From Williamsia phyllosphaerae (GTDB lineage: Bacteria; Actinomycetota; Actinomycetes; Mycobacteriales; Mycobacteriaceae), in contig NZ_BMCS01000001.1 in NCBI RefSeq assembly GCF_014635305.1, positions 1,364,001 through 1,428,000 of the forward strand: 64,000 bases of DNA, read 5' to 3'. Under the pieces are notes generated by a model. It was not told where the DNA came from and did no database searches. It was given only the letters and a program-made list of their open reading frames with translations. The translations under genes were made by a program, and so were the position numbers. Below, piece by piece: positions 7,316-16,132 of this stretch (positions are counted from its first letter, which is position 1; the number at the start of each line of letters is the position of its first letter).

Positions 7316-8841
7316 GCGGTTCGGTAATGCTGCTGGCGGCGGATGCCCATACTCCCAGCCAGGGCCTGTCCTACCTGGTGACGGCCCTCTACATCGTCGC
7401 GTTCGCGCTGTTCATCTACGGTCTCTCCGGTCTGACCGGCCCCAAGACCGCGGTGCGCGGCAACTGGATCGCCGCGGTCGGCATGGGTGTGGCCGTGGTC
7501 GCCACCCTGGTCTCGGTCTACAACAACGGTTCGACGGGCGACGACGGCGAGAAGACCGGCGTGCCCACCATCAACTGGATCCTCATCGCGGTGGGCCTGA
7601 TCATCGGTGTCGCACTGGGCATCCCGCCCGCGTTGAAGACGAAGATGACCGCGATGCCGCAGCTGGTCGCGCTGTTCAACGGCGTGGGCGGCGGCACCGT
7701 CGCGCTCATCGCGTGGTCGGAGTTCATCGAGACGTCGGGCTTCTCGGAGTTCGGGGACACCGAGCCGGCTTCGCCGCTCGTCATCGGTTCGTTGATCGCC
7801 GCCATCATCGGTTCGATCTCGTTCTGGGGTTCGCTGGTCGCGTTCTCGAAGCTGCAGGAGATCCTGCCCAAGGGCCTGGAGAAGTTCTTCGTCGGCAACG
7901 CGAAGGTGTTCCAGGTCGCGAACATCGTCCTGCTGGCGCTGTCGGTGGGCATCGCTATCTTCCTGGGTGTGCAGGCCACCGACGGTGGCGGAGCAAGCGT
8001 CTGGTGGATCGTCGGACTGCTGATCGCCGCCGGCGTCATGGGTCTGTTCGTCGTGTTCCCCATCGGTGGCGCCGACATGCCGGTGGTCATCTCGCTGCTC
8101 AACGCCATGACCGGTCTGTCGGCCGCGGCTGCGGGAATCGCGCTCGACAACACCGCGCTGATCGTCGCGGGCATGATCGTCGGTGCCTCGGGCTCCATCC
8201 TGACCAACCTCATGGCGACCGCCATGAACCGGTCGATCCCCGCGATCGTGTTCGGATCCTTCGGCGGCGGAGACGCCGGCGCAGCAGTCGGCCCGGGCGG
8301 AGATCAGGGCACCGTCAAGGCGACCTCGGCCGCCGACGCCGCGATCCAGATGGCCTACGCCGGACAGGTCATCGTCGTCCCCGGCTACGGCCTCGCCGTC
8401 GCGCAGGCGCAACACGCGGTCAAGGACATGGCGTCGATCCTCGAGTCGAAGGGCGTCGAGGTGAAGTACGCGATCCACCCGGTGGCCGGACGTATGCCGG
8501 GACACATGAACGTGCTGCTCGCCGAAGCCGACGTCGAGTACGACGCGATGAAGGAGATGGACGACATCAACGGGGAGTTCTCCCGTACCGACGTCACCAT
8601 CGTCATCGGCGCCAACGACGTCACCAACCCCGCGGCCCGCAACGATCCGAGTTCACCCATCCACGGCATGCCGATCCTCAACGTCGACCAGTCGCGGTCG
8701 GTGATCGTGCTGAAGCGGTCGATGTCGTCGGGCTACGCCGGTATCGAGAACCCGTTGTTCTTCGCCGACCAGACGTCGATGCTCTTCGGCGACGCCAAGA
8801 AGTCGGTCGGTGCGGTCATCGAGGAACTCAAGGCCCTGTAA
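7312..8841 (+). CDS. pntB: NAD(P) transhydrogenase subunit beta (PntB)
   Basis: A 509-residue subunit carrying the rest of the membrane domain II and the NADP(H)-binding domain III. The first about 300 residues hold multiple membrane helices, including ALFNGVGGGTVALIAWSEFI. After a Gly-rich linker (GGGDAGAAVGPGGDQG) domain III shows VIVVPGYGLAVAQAQHAVKD, HPVAGRMPGHMNVLLAEADV and VIGANDVTNPAARNDPSSPI, all NADP-binding signatures. The GTG start overlaps the pntAB stop (GTGA). It makes the active complex with PntAA and PntAB. The 21-bp repeat array at 8862 begins 20 bases after its stop. Confidence 0.95.
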   Translation: MSGSVMLLAADAHTPSQGLSYLVTALYIVAFALFIYGLSGLTGPKTAVRGNWIAAVGMGVAVVATLVSVYNNGSTGDDGEKTGVPTINWILIAVGLIIGVALGIPPALKTKMTAMPQLVALFNGVGGGTVALIAWSEFIETSGFSEFGDTEPASPLVIGSLIAAIIGSISFWGSLVAFSKLQEILPKGLEKFFVGNAKVFQVANIVLLALSVGIAIFLGVQATDGGGASVWWIVGLLIAAGVMGLFVVFPIGGADMPVVISLLNAMTGLSAAAAGIALDNTALIVAGMIVGASGSILTNLMATAMNRSIPAIVFGSFGGGDAGAAVGPGGDQGTVKATSAADAAIQMAYAGQVIVVPGYGLAVAQAQHAVKDMASILESKGVEVKYAIHPVAGRMPGHMNVLLAEADVEYDAMKEMDDINGEFSRTDVTIVIGANDVTNPAARNDPSSPIHGMPILNVDQSRSVIVLKRSMSSGYAGIENPLFFADQTSMLFGDAKKSVGAVIEELKAL

Positions 8842-8861
8842 GCCCCAGTTGGGCACGTAAA

Positions 8862-8929
8862 CCCGTCGACTGGGCGGCTGCGGACGCCGAGTGGGCGGCT
8901 GCGGACGCTGACCGGGCGTTTGCGGACGC
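8862..8929 (+). repeat. Left array of 21-bp repeats (three units)
   Basis: Three head-to-tail 21-base units at 8867-8887, 8888-8908 and 8909-8929. Each reads roughly CGA(C/G)TGGGCGGCTGCGG then ACGC; the third has drifted. The outer edge CCCGTCGACTGGGCGG (8862-8877) is the exact reverse complement of the outer edge of the right array (9500-9515). It lies in the gap between the convergent stops of pntB and the CARDB-like gene. Confidence 0.85.
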
Positions 8930-8935
8930 CGGATC

Positions 8936-9352
8936 TCAGCCGACGAGGAAGCGGAACCCGCTGATCGTGTTGTTGGCCGGGTTGGCGTCGCGCTGCTTCT
9001 CTTTCGCCGACACCGTGACCTGGCCGATGAGGATCCGCCCGATCATGCTGCGCGTGGCGATCCTGCGCGTCTCACCCGGACGGATCGAATCGACGGTGAA
9101 GCCGTCGCTGCCGGTGGGCGGGATCGACGTGACGACGACGGCGATGTCGGTGGCCGTCGCGTTCCCGCGGTTGCGGATGGTGATGCTGAACGGGATCTGA
9201 TTTCCCTGCGCCCGCGGTCCGAGAACCGGGAGGGTGACGGTGAGGTCGGGACGGGCGGGCGCTGCCTGCGCGACCGCCGTCCCCGTGACGCCGCCGAGGA
9301 CGCATGCCGCAGCGATCGTGGTGGCCACCGACCGGGTGATCAGAGATCTCAT
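8936..9352 (-). CDS. Small secreted CARDB-like beta-sandwich protein
   Basis: A 138-residue exported protein. A signal peptide of about 30 residues ends in an Ala-rich cleavage region (TAVAQAAPA). The mature part is one Ig-like beta-sandwich resembling CARDB/DUF11 domains: PDLTVTLPVLGPRAQGNQIP, then FSITIRNRGNATATDIAVVV, and a closing ANPANNTISGFRF strand. CARDB is an acidic-proteobacterial adhesion-type domain that occurs widely in secreted proteins. The ATG at 9352 follows GAGGGAG. The gene is the only one inside the inverted pair of 21-bp repeat arrays (8862-9515). Function is unknown; a cell-wall or adhesion role is only a guess. Confidence 0.75.
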   Translation of the reverse strand: MRSLITRSVATTIAAACVLGGVTGTAVAQAAPARPDLTVTLPVLGPRAQGNQIPFSITIRNRGNATATDIAVVVTSIPPTGSDGFTVDSIRPGETRRIATRSMIGRILIGQVTVSAKEKQRDANPANNTISGFRFLVG

Positions 9353-9438
9353 GTGCGCTCCCTCGTTCAGATGTACACAGAACTGTTGCAGAGATATTTA
9401 GCAGTTCTACGAGTCGGGCGTTGCGAATCCCGTGAACT

Positions 9439-9515
9439 GCCCACTCGACGTCCGTATCCGCCCACTCGACGTCCGTATCCGCCCACTCGGCGTCCGCAAC
9501 CGCCCAGTCGACGGG
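9439..9515 (-). repeat. Right array of 21-bp repeats (three units plus a partial)
   Basis: Units at 9448-9468, 9469-9489 and 9490-9510, preceded by a partial unit from 9439. On the plus strand the first two are identical, beginning ACGTCCGTATCCGCCC then ACTCG. On the minus strand they match the left array units. The outermost unit carries the same CTGGG variant and GTCGAC as the outermost left unit. The array lies between the VOC stop codon and the upstream region of the CARDB-like gene. Confidence 0.85.
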
Positions 9516-9905
9516 TCAGGCGCTGGACTCGGGTCCGTGGGCCTCGTCGTGGGTGCGTCCGAGTATGCAGAACTCGTTGCCCTCCGGGTCGGCCAGGACG
9601 GTCCAGGTGACCGACGGATCCTGACCGACGTCGACGCGCCGCGCGCCCAACGCCACCACGCGGTCGATCTCCTCCTCCGTGGTGCAGCCGTCGGCGCGAA
9701 GATCCAGATGGAGTCTGTTCTTCACCGTCTTGGACTCGGGGACGGCAAGGAGGTCGATGGTCGGTCCCGATCCGTCGGCCGGGCCGATCTCGATGAGGGG
9801 ACCGTCGACGTCGACGATCTCCCAACCGAGGACTCGAGTCCAGAACTCCGCGAGCAGGTGGGAATCGTGGGTGTCGATGGCGATCGACTCGATGCGGCTT
9901 GTCAT
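9516..9905 (-). CDS. VOC-superfamily (glyoxalase/bleomycin-resistance-like) protein
   Basis: A 129-residue single-domain VOC protein of the glyoxalase-like type (PF18029 style). It opens with IESIAIDTHDSHLLAEFWTR and VLGWEIVDVDGP, continues with RLHLDLRADGCTTEEEIDRV and VALGARRVDVGQ, and ends TVLADPEGNEFCIL, all classic for the family. His and Glu residues that could bind a metal are present, but the reaction cannot be told from sequence. The ATG at 9905 gives a normal family N-terminus; a further upstream in-frame extension would run into the metE terminator hairpin. The stop codon abuts the right repeat array. Confidence 0.85.
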   Translation of the reverse strand: MTSRIESIAIDTHDSHLLAEFWTRVLGWEIVDVDGPLIEIGPADGSGPTIDLLAVPESKTVKNRLHLDLRADGCTTEEEIDRVVALGARRVDVGQDPSVTWTVLADPEGNEFCILGRTHDEAHGPESSA

Positions 9906-9931
9906 GCGAATGAGGGTAAGTCGAACCCCGA

Positions 9932-9964
9932 TCGGATGGACACGGAACATCCGTGTCCATCCGA
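9932..9964 (-). terminator. Strong hairpin terminator of metE
   Basis: Fifteen-base perfect arms TCGGATGGACACGGA (9932-9946) and TCCGTGTCCATCCGA (9950-9964) separated by three bases. It lies 15 bases beyond the metE stop and upstream of the VOC gene on the same strand. There is no T-run, which is normal for this group. Confidence 0.85.
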
Positions 9965-9978
9965 CGGGCTCAGGCGGT

Positions 9979-12249
9979 CTACAGCTCCGAGCGCACCATG
10001 TGCGCCGCGGTGACGAGATTGCGCAGTGAGGCCTCCACCTCGTCGGTCGAGCGCGTCTTCAGTCCGCAGTCGGGATTGATCCAGAGCCGCTGCGCCGGAA
10101 CCGCATCCAGCGCGGCCTTCAGCGATGCCACGATCTCGCCGACCTCCGGGACGCGCGGTGAGTGGATGTCGTAGACACCCGGTCCGACACCGTTCGCGTA
10201 GCCGATGGCGTTCAGATCGTCGAGCACCTCCATGTGCGACCGCGCGGCCTCGATGGACGTCACATCGGCGTCCAGGTCGGAGATCGCGCCGATGACGGTG
10301 CCGAACTCGGAGTAGCAGAGGTGGGTGTGGATCTGCGTCGAATCGCGTACGCCGGATGTCGACAGCCGGAAGGCGTCGACAGCCCACGTGAGGTACGCCG
10401 CCTGGTCCTCGGACCGTAGCGGCAACAGCTCACGCAACGCCGGCTCGTCGACCTGGATGATGCCGATGCCTGCGGCCTCTAGGTCGACGGTCTCGGCGCG
10501 GATCGCGACCGCGATCTGATTGGCGCTGTCCGCCAACGGCTGATCGTCGCGGACGAACGACCACGCCAGGATGGTCACCGGTCCGGTCAGCATGCCCTTG
10601 ACCGGACGATCGGTGAGCGACTGCGCGTAGTCGATCCAAGCCACTGTCATCGCGTGCGGCCTGCGGACGTCGCCGTAGAGGATCGGCGGACGCACGCAGC
10701 GCGTCCCGTAGGACTGCACCCACCCGTTCTCGGTGGCGAAGAACCCGTCGAGCTGCTCGGCGAAGTACTGGACCATGTCGTTGCGTTCGGGCTCGCCGTG
10801 CACGAGGACGTCGAGTCCCAGGTCCTCCTGCAACGCGATCACGCTCGCGACCTCGTCGCGCATCCGCTGCTCGTACTCGGCGACGCCGATCTCGTTCTTG
10901 CGCAGCGCCGCTCGCGCGAGCCGGATCGCCGACGTCTGCGGGTAGGACCCGATGGTGGTCGTGGGCACCTCGGGCAGGTTCAACCGCTCGTTCTGCGCCG
11001 TCCGACGGTCGGCCGACGGCCCACGGGCGATCCCTGCGCGCAATGCCTCCGCCACCTGCTCACGGACGCGGTCGTCGTGCACGCGGGGATCCGACCGCCG
11101 CGCGGCCAACGCCTGCGAGCAGTCATCCAGTGTCGTGCTGACCGATTCGCGTCCGTCGCGCAGCGCGGTGGCCAGGGTGACCACCTCGGCGACCTTCTCC
11201 TCTCCGAACGCGAGCCAACTCCGCAGAGTGTCGTCGAGCTCGGTCTCCGGGTCGAGGCTGTACGGGACATGCAGCGTCGAGCAGGAGGTCGACACCGCCA
11301 CCGACGCAGCCGAACCCAACAGGGTGGCCAGCGTCGCCAACGACGCCGACAGGTCGTTGCGCCAGATGTTGCGGCCGTTGACGACGCCGGCGACGAGGAG
11401 CTTCGACGTCAACGTCGGCACCGTGGCGACCGCGTCGGCGGTGCCGCGGACCAGGTCGAGCGCGATGCCCTCGACGTCGGTGGCCGCCAGTGCGGGCAGT
11501 GCGTCGCGCAGGTCGCCGAAGTAGCTCGCGACGAGGATCGCCGGGCGGTCGGTCGCGCTGCCGAGTTCGCCATAGACGCGTGACGCGAGTCCGGCCGGGT
11601 CGTCGTGCAGGTCGGTGACCAGGGCGGGCTCGTCGATCTGCACCCACTCGGCGCCCGCAGATCGCAGTGTCGACAGCAGCTCGCGGTACAGCGGGATCAC
11701 TTCGTCGAGCCGGCCAATCGGGGCGCCACCGTCGTCGACCGCCTTGCTCAGCAGCAGGAACGTGATCGGTCCGATGATGACCGGCCGGGCCGGGATGCCC
11801 AGCGAGAGAGCCTCGTCGAGCTCACCGAGCACCTTGCCCGGGTTCAGCGAGAACTCGGTGGACGCGGAGATCTCCGGGACGAGGTAGTGGTAGTTCGTGT
11901 CGAACCACTTCGTCATCTCCAGCGGTGCGATCCGTCCGGTTCCCCGGGCGGCCGCGAAGTAGCGATCCAGGTCGTCGGCGATCCCGGCGACCCGGGGTGG
12001 CAGTGCGCCGAGCAGGACGGCCGTGTCGAGCATCTGGTCGTAGAACGAGAAGGTGTTCACCGGGACCGAGTCCAGTCCGGCGGTATGCAACTTCTGCAGA
12101 CCGTCGCGTCGGAGGTCGGTGGCCAGTGCGTGCAGCTGGGTCTGGTCGGTGCGTCCCGCCCAGTACGACTCGATCGCACGTTTGAGCTGCCTCTTCGGCC
12201 CGATTCGTGCGGAGCCCAGAGTTGTTGCGGTGAAAGGTGTACCAGTCAT
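9979..12249 (-). CDS. metE: Cobalamin-independent methionine synthase MetE
   Basis: Transfers the methyl group of 5-methyltetrahydropteroyltriglutamate to homocysteine to make methionine, without B12. The 756-residue length fits the family. The N-terminal barrel begins [20 protein letters not shown] and the C-terminal catalytic barrel begins [19 protein letters not shown] at about residue 425. Zinc-ligand motifs are visible as HTHLCYSEF (His and Cys, about 634-642) and [11 protein letters not shown] (Cys, near 720). I chose the ATG at 12249, which follows AAGGAT and lines up with MetE proteins; the longer in-frame start is inside the leader. The gene follows a cobalamin riboswitch and ends in a strong hairpin. 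Expression is expected to fall when B12 is plentiful. Confidence 0.96.
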   Translation of the reverse strand: MTGTPFTATTLGSARIGPKRQLKRAIESYWAGRTDQTQLHALATDLRRDGLQKLHTAGLDSVPVNTFSFYDQMLDTAVLLGALPPRVAGIADDLDRYFAAARGTGRIAPLEMTKWFDTNYHYLVPEISASTEFSLNPGKVLGELDEALSLGIPARPVIIGPITFLLLSKAVDDGGAPIGRLDEVIPLYRELLSTLRSAGAEWVQIDEPALVTDLHDDPAGLASRVYGELGSATDRPAILVASYFGDLRDALPALAATDVEGIALDLVRGTADAVATVPTLTSKLLVAGVVNGRNIWRNDLSASLATLATLLGSAASVAVSTSCSTLHVPYSLDPETELDDTLRSWLAFGEEKVAEVVTLATALRDGRESVSTTLDDCSQALAARRSDPRVHDDRVREQVAEALRAGIARGPSADRRTAQNERLNLPEVPTTTIGSYPQTSAIRLARAALRKNEIGVAEYEQRMRDEVASVIALQEDLGLDVLVHGEPERNDMVQYFAEQLDGFFATENGWVQSYGTRCVRPPILYGDVRRPHAMTVAWIDYAQSLTDRPVKGMLTGPVTILAWSFVRDDQPLADSANQIAVAIRAETVDLEAAGIGIIQVDEPALRELLPLRSEDQAAYLTWAVDAFRLSTSGVRDSTQIHTHLCYSEFGTVIGAISDLDADVTSIEAARSHMEVLDDLNAIGYANGVGPGVYDIHSPRVPEVGEIVASLKAALDAVPAQRLWINPDCGLKTRSTDEVEASLRNLVTAAHMVRSEL

Positions 12250-12313
12250 GTACGTGCAGATCCTTCGGTGCGTGCGGATGGACATCACCAAAGAACGTGG
12301 TACCGACGAGCCG

Positions 12314-12336
12314 GTCGCGTACCGATGGCACGCGAC
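12314..12336 (-). promoter_or_regulatory. Possible expression-platform hairpin in the metE leader
   Basis: Arms GTCGCGT (12314-12320) and ACGCGAC (12330-12336) with a nine-base loop, between the riboswitch aptamer and the metE start. It could take part in switching, but no alternative anti-hairpin was worked out. Confidence 0.35.
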
Positions 12337-12399
12337 GATCCGACCCCGTGAGAGGGCACGGCACGACTCTTGCGGTCACACGCCCAGTCCACGAGGCGA

Positions 12400-12605
12400 T
12401 GATCCGCCGGGTGCGGCGCACCCGGCACAGTTGGCAGGTCTTCGGACTCGTGGGCACAGAACTCTGGCCTAGTGGCCGACGCTTCCCAGCGGCTCCGCTC
12501 ACGCGGACCCACCAGTGCTCATGTCGGCGGTCGTTCCCACTCACCGCTGCGGGACAGTCCCGGATTCTCACCGGGTTCCCTCTCGCCCGGTCATCGCCTT
12601 GGCGA
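12400..12605 (-). ncRNA. Cobalamin (B12) riboswitch controlling metE
   Basis: On the minus strand the leader has the hallmarks of the cobalamin aptamer: GGGAACCCGGTGAGAATCCG, then GGACTGTCCCGCAGCGGTGA, and downstream the B12-box sequence AGTCCGAAGACCTGCC (12448-12433). Around 150 bases separate the aptamer from the metE ATG. Binding of adenosylcobalamin or methylcobalamin should turn metE off, which implies that the organism also has a B12-dependent MetH elsewhere. The ends are approximate. Confidence 0.93.
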
Positions 12606-12717
12606 TGACCGCGCTCGATGCCGCACGACGGACTCAGGGGCTCCTGGGCGTCACTCGTACGGCAGACCAGCTGCGATCGCGACAGTACGCCCATCGGACC
12701 ACCGATAGCATCCAGGC

Positions 12718-14103
12718 ATGCCTTTCCATCACTTTCTCGAGCGTCACGACCACGACGCCGCCGTCGCGTTGGGAAAGTCCGTCCGAGACGTCCTGCCCCG
12801 CTCGGCGCTGGCCGATGTGCCCGCCTACGACCGTGACCTGGTGTCACTCGTCCGGGCGCAACATGCGGGCCGGATCCCCGAGCTCATCCCGCTGCGGATC
12901 GCGCGGATGAGTGAGTCGCCGTTCGCGTTCTACCGTGCGACGGCCGACATCATGGCCGGCGACCTCGCCGCCTCGCCGGTCACCGGTGTGGACGTGGTCA
13001 TCAGCGGTGATGCGCACCTGGGCAACTTCGGTTTCTACGCGAGTCCAGAGCGTCGGATCCTGTTCGACCTGAACGACTTCGACGAGTCCGGGGTCGGACC
13101 GTGGGAATGGGACCTGAAACGCCTCGCCGTCAGCGCGGTGCTGTGCGCCCGGGCCGACGGTGCCGATCGCGACGACCAACGCGAACTGGCCGAGGAGGTC
13201 GTCGAGGGATACCGATCGGCGATCCGCAGCGCGGCCTCGGAGTCGGTGATCGATCGGTACTACACCTCGGTCGACGCCGAGGAACTCGCCGACACAGCGG
13301 GCGGATCGGTCGCCGATGTCATCGAGGAGGCACTGGTCAAGGCGCGCAGGCGAACTGCTGCGTCGATAGTCGACAAGATCACCGAGGTCGGTGCCGACGG
13401 GCGTCGGCGCATCACCCCGGATCCCCCGATCGTCGTACCGCTCTCGGCGCAGGATCCGAGCCGGGTGGAACTCGCCGGGCAGCGCGTCGACGAGATCTTC
13501 ACGCACTACCTCGCCTCGGTGCGCACCGATGTCGCGCTGTTGCTGTCGCAGTTCGAGATCGTCGACGTCGCACGGCGGGTCGTCGGCGTCGGATCCATCG
13601 GCAACATCGCGCTGATCGTGCTGTTGGAGGGTCCGTCGAGGGAGCCGATGGTGTTGCAGCTCAAGCAGGCCGCGCCGTCGGTCCTGGAGACCAGTGGTGG
13701 CCGGACCGATGTGATCCCCGAGACCGAGCACACCCCGGCCTTCGCCCGCGACGCCGTCCGAGTGGTGGCGAGTGCACATGTGCTGCAGGCGAACTCCGAT
13801 CCGTTCCTCGGGTGGACGGCGACGTCGGAGGGCGCGTTCTACTGGCGACAGTTCCGCGACATGAAGGGGTCGATCGACGCCACCGACCTCAGCGCACGGG
13901 AACTACGGCGCTACGGGCGTCTGTGCGCTCGGCTCCTGGCGCGGTCGCACAGCCAGAGTCCGGCGTTCGGTCAGATCGCGGGCTATCTCGGCAAGAAGAA
14001 CAGCGTGGATCGGGCCGTCGCCCGCTGGTCCATCGGTTACGCCGATCAGGTCGACCGCGATTACGCGGACTTCCTCGCAGCGGCCGCGTCGGGCGCGATC
14101 TGA
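12718..14103 (+). CDS. DUF2252 family protein
   Basis: A 461-residue cytoplasmic protein of the DUF2252 family, whose fold is related to aminoglycoside phosphotransferase-like kinases; no reaction is established. Family signatures are visible: RIARMSESPFAFYRATADIM at about residues 60-80, VISGDAHLGNFGFYASPERR at about 95-115, and LFDLNDFDESGVGPWEWDLK at about 118-138. Later come VGVGSIGNIALIVLLEG and a C-terminal LARSHSQSPAFGQIAGYLGK. No signal or membrane segment is present. It is read away from metE, so the 112 bases before it must hold its own promoter. The following TetR gene starts 52 bases after the stop. Confidence 0.88.
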   Translation: MPFHHFLERHDHDAAVALGKSVRDVLPRSALADVPAYDRDLVSLVRAQHAGRIPELIPLRIARMSESPFAFYRATADIMAGDLAASPVTGVDVVISGDAHLGNFGFYASPERRILFDLNDFDESGVGPWEWDLKRLAVSAVLCARADGADRDDQRELAEEVVEGYRSAIRSAASESVIDRYYTSVDAEELADTAGGSVADVIEEALVKARRRTAASIVDKITEVGADGRRRITPDPPIVVPLSAQDPSRVELAGQRVDEIFTHYLASVRTDVALLLSQFEIVDVARRVVGVGSIGNIALIVLLEGPSREPMVLQLKQAAPSVLETSGGRTDVIPETEHTPAFARDAVRVVASAHVLQANSDPFLGWTATSEGAFYWRQFRDMKGSIDATDLSARELRRYGRLCARLLARSHSQSPAFGQIAGYLGKKNSVDRAVARWSIGYADQVDRDYADFLAAAASGAI

Positions 14104-14155
14104 CCCGGGTGCGGTCATCGTTGACCGTCGATTGCGCCGCGGATAGCCTCCACGG

Positions 14156-14773
14156 ATGACGCAGGCGACCCCCGATCCCGTGCGGCGGACGCAGCGGGAG
14201 CGTCGCGCCGACAGCCGCACCCTCATCCTTGACGCGGCGGTCGAGTCGCTGGTCCGCAACGGGTACGCCGACACGACCACCGTCACGATCCAGGCGCTCG
14301 CCGGGGTGTCCCGGGGGAGGTTGCTGCATCACTTTCCCTCTCGTGACGCACTTCTCGTGGCCGCTGCCGAACATCTGGCCATCGAGCGCATCGATGAGAT
14401 GGAACAGTGGTTCATCGAAGAACGAACGATCGGCGATCGCATCGACGTCGCCGTGGACTCCCTGTGGCGGACCTTTCGTCAGCCCTACTTCTGGGCGGCG
14501 ATGGAGCTGTGGTCGGCGGCGAGGACGAATGACGACCTGCGGGGCGAACTCGACAGATCCGAGCATCGACTCGGTCGTGCGATCCAGGTCGTCGTCGCCA
14601 CCATGTTCGGTCCCCGGCACAGCAGCCATCCCGCCTTCGGTGACGTGCGAGAGCTGCTCTTCACCAGCATGCGAGGCGTCGCCCTGACCTACGCGATCGA
14701 GCGGCGGGATCCGGACGGTGATCCCCACCTCGTGCTCTGGCGGCAGACAGCGCACCGTCTGCTCGACGACTGA
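14156..14773 (+). CDS. TetR-family regulator upstream of acyl-CoA dehydrogenase
   Basis: A 205-residue TetR-type repressor. The DNA-binding domain is at about residues 12-60 (RADSRTLILDAAVESLVRNG, then TIQALAGVSRGRLLHHFPSR). The rest is the helical ligand-binding domain, with FRQPYFWAAMELWSAARTND near the middle. It lies 89 bases upstream of an acyl-CoA dehydrogenase in the same direction. A 28-base palindrome sits in that gap, which is the expected site of action. The ligand is probably an acyl-CoA or related acid; that is inference from the neighbour. Confidence 0.88.
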   Translation: MTQATPDPVRRTQRERRADSRTLILDAAVESLVRNGYADTTTVTIQALAGVSRGRLLHHFPSRDALLVAAAEHLAIERIDEMEQWFIEERTIGDRIDVAVDSLWRTFRQPYFWAAMELWSAARTNDDLRGELDRSEHRLGRAIQVVVATMFGPRHSSHPAFGDVRELLFTSMRGVALTYAIERRDPDGDPHLVLWRQTAHRLLDD

Positions 14774-14801
14774 TCCTCGACCTCTGGCAGGAGTTCTGGT
14801 T

Positions 14802-14829
14802 CACTTACGGTCAACCGTGACTGTAAGTG
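14802..14829. promoter_or_regulatory. Palindromic operator before the acyl-CoA dehydrogenase
   Basis: Arms CACTTAC-G-GTCA (14802-14813) and TGAC-T-GTAAGTG (14818-14829) around ACCG, one mismatch per arm. A shorter palindrome, ACGGTCAACCGT, is nested at the centre. It lies 33 bases upstream of the dehydrogenase ATG and just after the tetR stop, as expected of a TetR operator. Confidence 0.7.
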
Positions 14830-14862
14830 AGTCCGCCCACCCCTCCTCGAAGGAGAACGTCC

Positions 14863-16116
14863 ATGACAGCGACCACAGCCGCCGAGGTCCGTAGGCGGGT
14901 CCCGCGCACGCAGGACACCATGACCCACGACGTGTGGCTCCCCGATGAGATCGTCGACCTGCGAGCCGAGGCGCGGGCCGCCGTCGAGAAGCGACTCGTC
15001 CCGTTCGCCCGCGAGATCGGCGAACGCGAGGAGTCGGTGGACAGTTTTCCGTGGGAGGCCTTCCGAGGCCTCGCCGACGAGGGGTTGTTCGCGGTGCCGT
15101 TCGACTCCGAACACGGACGGGGTCTGGACCACCCGATCCTCGGGACCTGCACCGTCACCGAGGAGATCGCCTATCACTCGTCGTCGATGGCCGGTGTCTA
15201 TGACGGGCAGTGCATCCTCGTCCCCCAGACGCTGTCCTTCGCGTCCGAGGAGCTGCGGGCACGACTGATACCCGAGTTGATCAGCGGCGCGACGGCGTTC
15301 TCGTTCGCCACCACCGAACCGGACACGAGTTCCGATCTCACCGCCGAACGGATGTGCACGGTGGCCGAGGAGACCGCGGACGGGTTCGTCGTGAACGGGC
15401 GGAAGCGGTGGATCACCAACAGCGTCGTCGCCGGCTGGGTCTCGGTGCTGGTGCGTGCGGGATCCGGGAGCAATCGGGCCACCATGCTGCTGGTGGATCT
15501 GTCGTCACCGGGTATCCGCATCGGCACCCCCGACCTCAAGATGGGGCACCGCGGTCAGATCACCGCCGACATCGTGTTCACCGACGTGCTCGTTCCCCGC
15601 GCCAATCTGCTCGGCGCAGCGGGCGACGGACTGGGAGTCGCGTTGTCGGCTCTGGTCCGCGGTCGGATCGGTGTCGGGGCAGCCGGCGTCGGGGTGGCCC
15701 AGGCGGCGTTGGATCTCGCCGTCGATCGGCTACGCACCCGACACGTCTTCGGTGCCCCGCTGGGGGCGATGCAGCACTGGCAGTTCACCATGGCGCAGCG
15801 CGCGACCGAGATCGAGTGCGCCAGAACGCTGTATCAGAAGGCGGCCACCCTGCTCGACCGTGGGGATCGCAGCGCGGAGCCCGAAGCGGCGATGGCCAAG
15901 GCCTACGGGACGAGGCTGGCCAACGACATCGTCCGTGAGGCCATCCAGATCCACGGTGCACTGGGCTTCGCGCGACAGGTCTCGGAGAGCGGGGAGTCGG
16001 TCCGGCTCGAGGAGATGTATCGCGACGCGAAGATCCTCGAGATCTTCGAGGGCGCGAACGAACTCCAGCAGTGGATCGTCGCCCGCCGACTGATCGGCCG
16101 CGACGTCACCGGCTGA
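14863..16116 (+). CDS. Acyl-CoA dehydrogenase
   Basis: FAD-dependent acyl-CoA dehydrogenase, 417 residues, introducing a double bond next to an acyl-CoA thioester. The middle domain has AFSFATTEPDTSSDLTAERM and GRKRWITNS, which contact FAD and substrate. The C-terminal helical domain has YRDAKILEIFEGANELQQW, whose Glu in EGANE matches the catalytic base position. QIHGALGFARQVSE is also typical. The ATG at 14863 follows AAGGAG; an in-frame ATG at 14827 is inside the operator and is rejected. It probably answers to the TetR gene upstream. Chain length or sterol-side-chain preference cannot be read from the sequence. Confidence 0.92.
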   Translation: MTATTAAEVRRRVPRTQDTMTHDVWLPDEIVDLRAEARAAVEKRLVPFAREIGEREESVDSFPWEAFRGLADEGLFAVPFDSEHGRGLDHPILGTCTVTEEIAYHSSSMAGVYDGQCILVPQTLSFASEELRARLIPELISGATAFSFATTEPDTSSDLTAERMCTVAEETADGFVVNGRKRWITNSVVAGWVSVLVRAGSGSNRATMLLVDLSSPGIRIGTPDLKMGHRGQITADIVFTDVLVPRANLLGAAGDGLGVALSALVRGRIGVGAAGVGVAQAALDLAVDRLRTRHVFGAPLGAMQHWQFTMAQRATEIECARTLYQKAATLLDRGDRSAEPEAAMAKAYGTRLANDIVREAIQIHGALGFARQVSESGESVRLEEMYRDAKILEIFEGANELQQWIVARRLIGRDVTG

Positions 16117-16132
16117 CCGCACCCGTGGGAGA

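Larger units (their letters stand above)
8862..9515. other. Candidate inverted-repeat-bounded element carrying the CARDB-like gene
   Basis: The two 21-bp arrays are mirror images. Reading inward from each end, the first 38 bases agree at about 37 positions, and homology continues, weaker, through the next units. The enclosed DNA holds only the small secreted protein gene. No transposase and no obvious target duplication are visible. The ends abut the stop codon of the VOC gene on the right (9516) and lie 20 bases from the pntB stop on the left, so the structure could be a cassette or a pair of 3'-end-associated repeats. Confidence 0.55.

Noticed and set aside
8842..8854. Small GCCC/GGGC hairpin just after pntB
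   Set aside because: The stem is only four pairs, too weak to call a terminator.
7248..9200. A 650-codon open frame over pntB
   Set aside because: It is an out-of-frame shadow of pntB that continues through the 21-bp repeats, where it gives seven-residue repeats because 21 is a multiple of three.
8862..9515. CRISPR array
   Set aside because: The units are directly abutting 21-mers with no spacers.
10654..11583. Long plus-strand frames opposite metE
   Set aside because: They are antisense to a complete MetE and contain no recognisable domain.
14827..14862. Upstream in-frame start for the acyl-CoA dehydrogenase
   Set aside because: It overlaps the operator and lacks a ribosome site; the ATG at 14863 follows AAGGAG.
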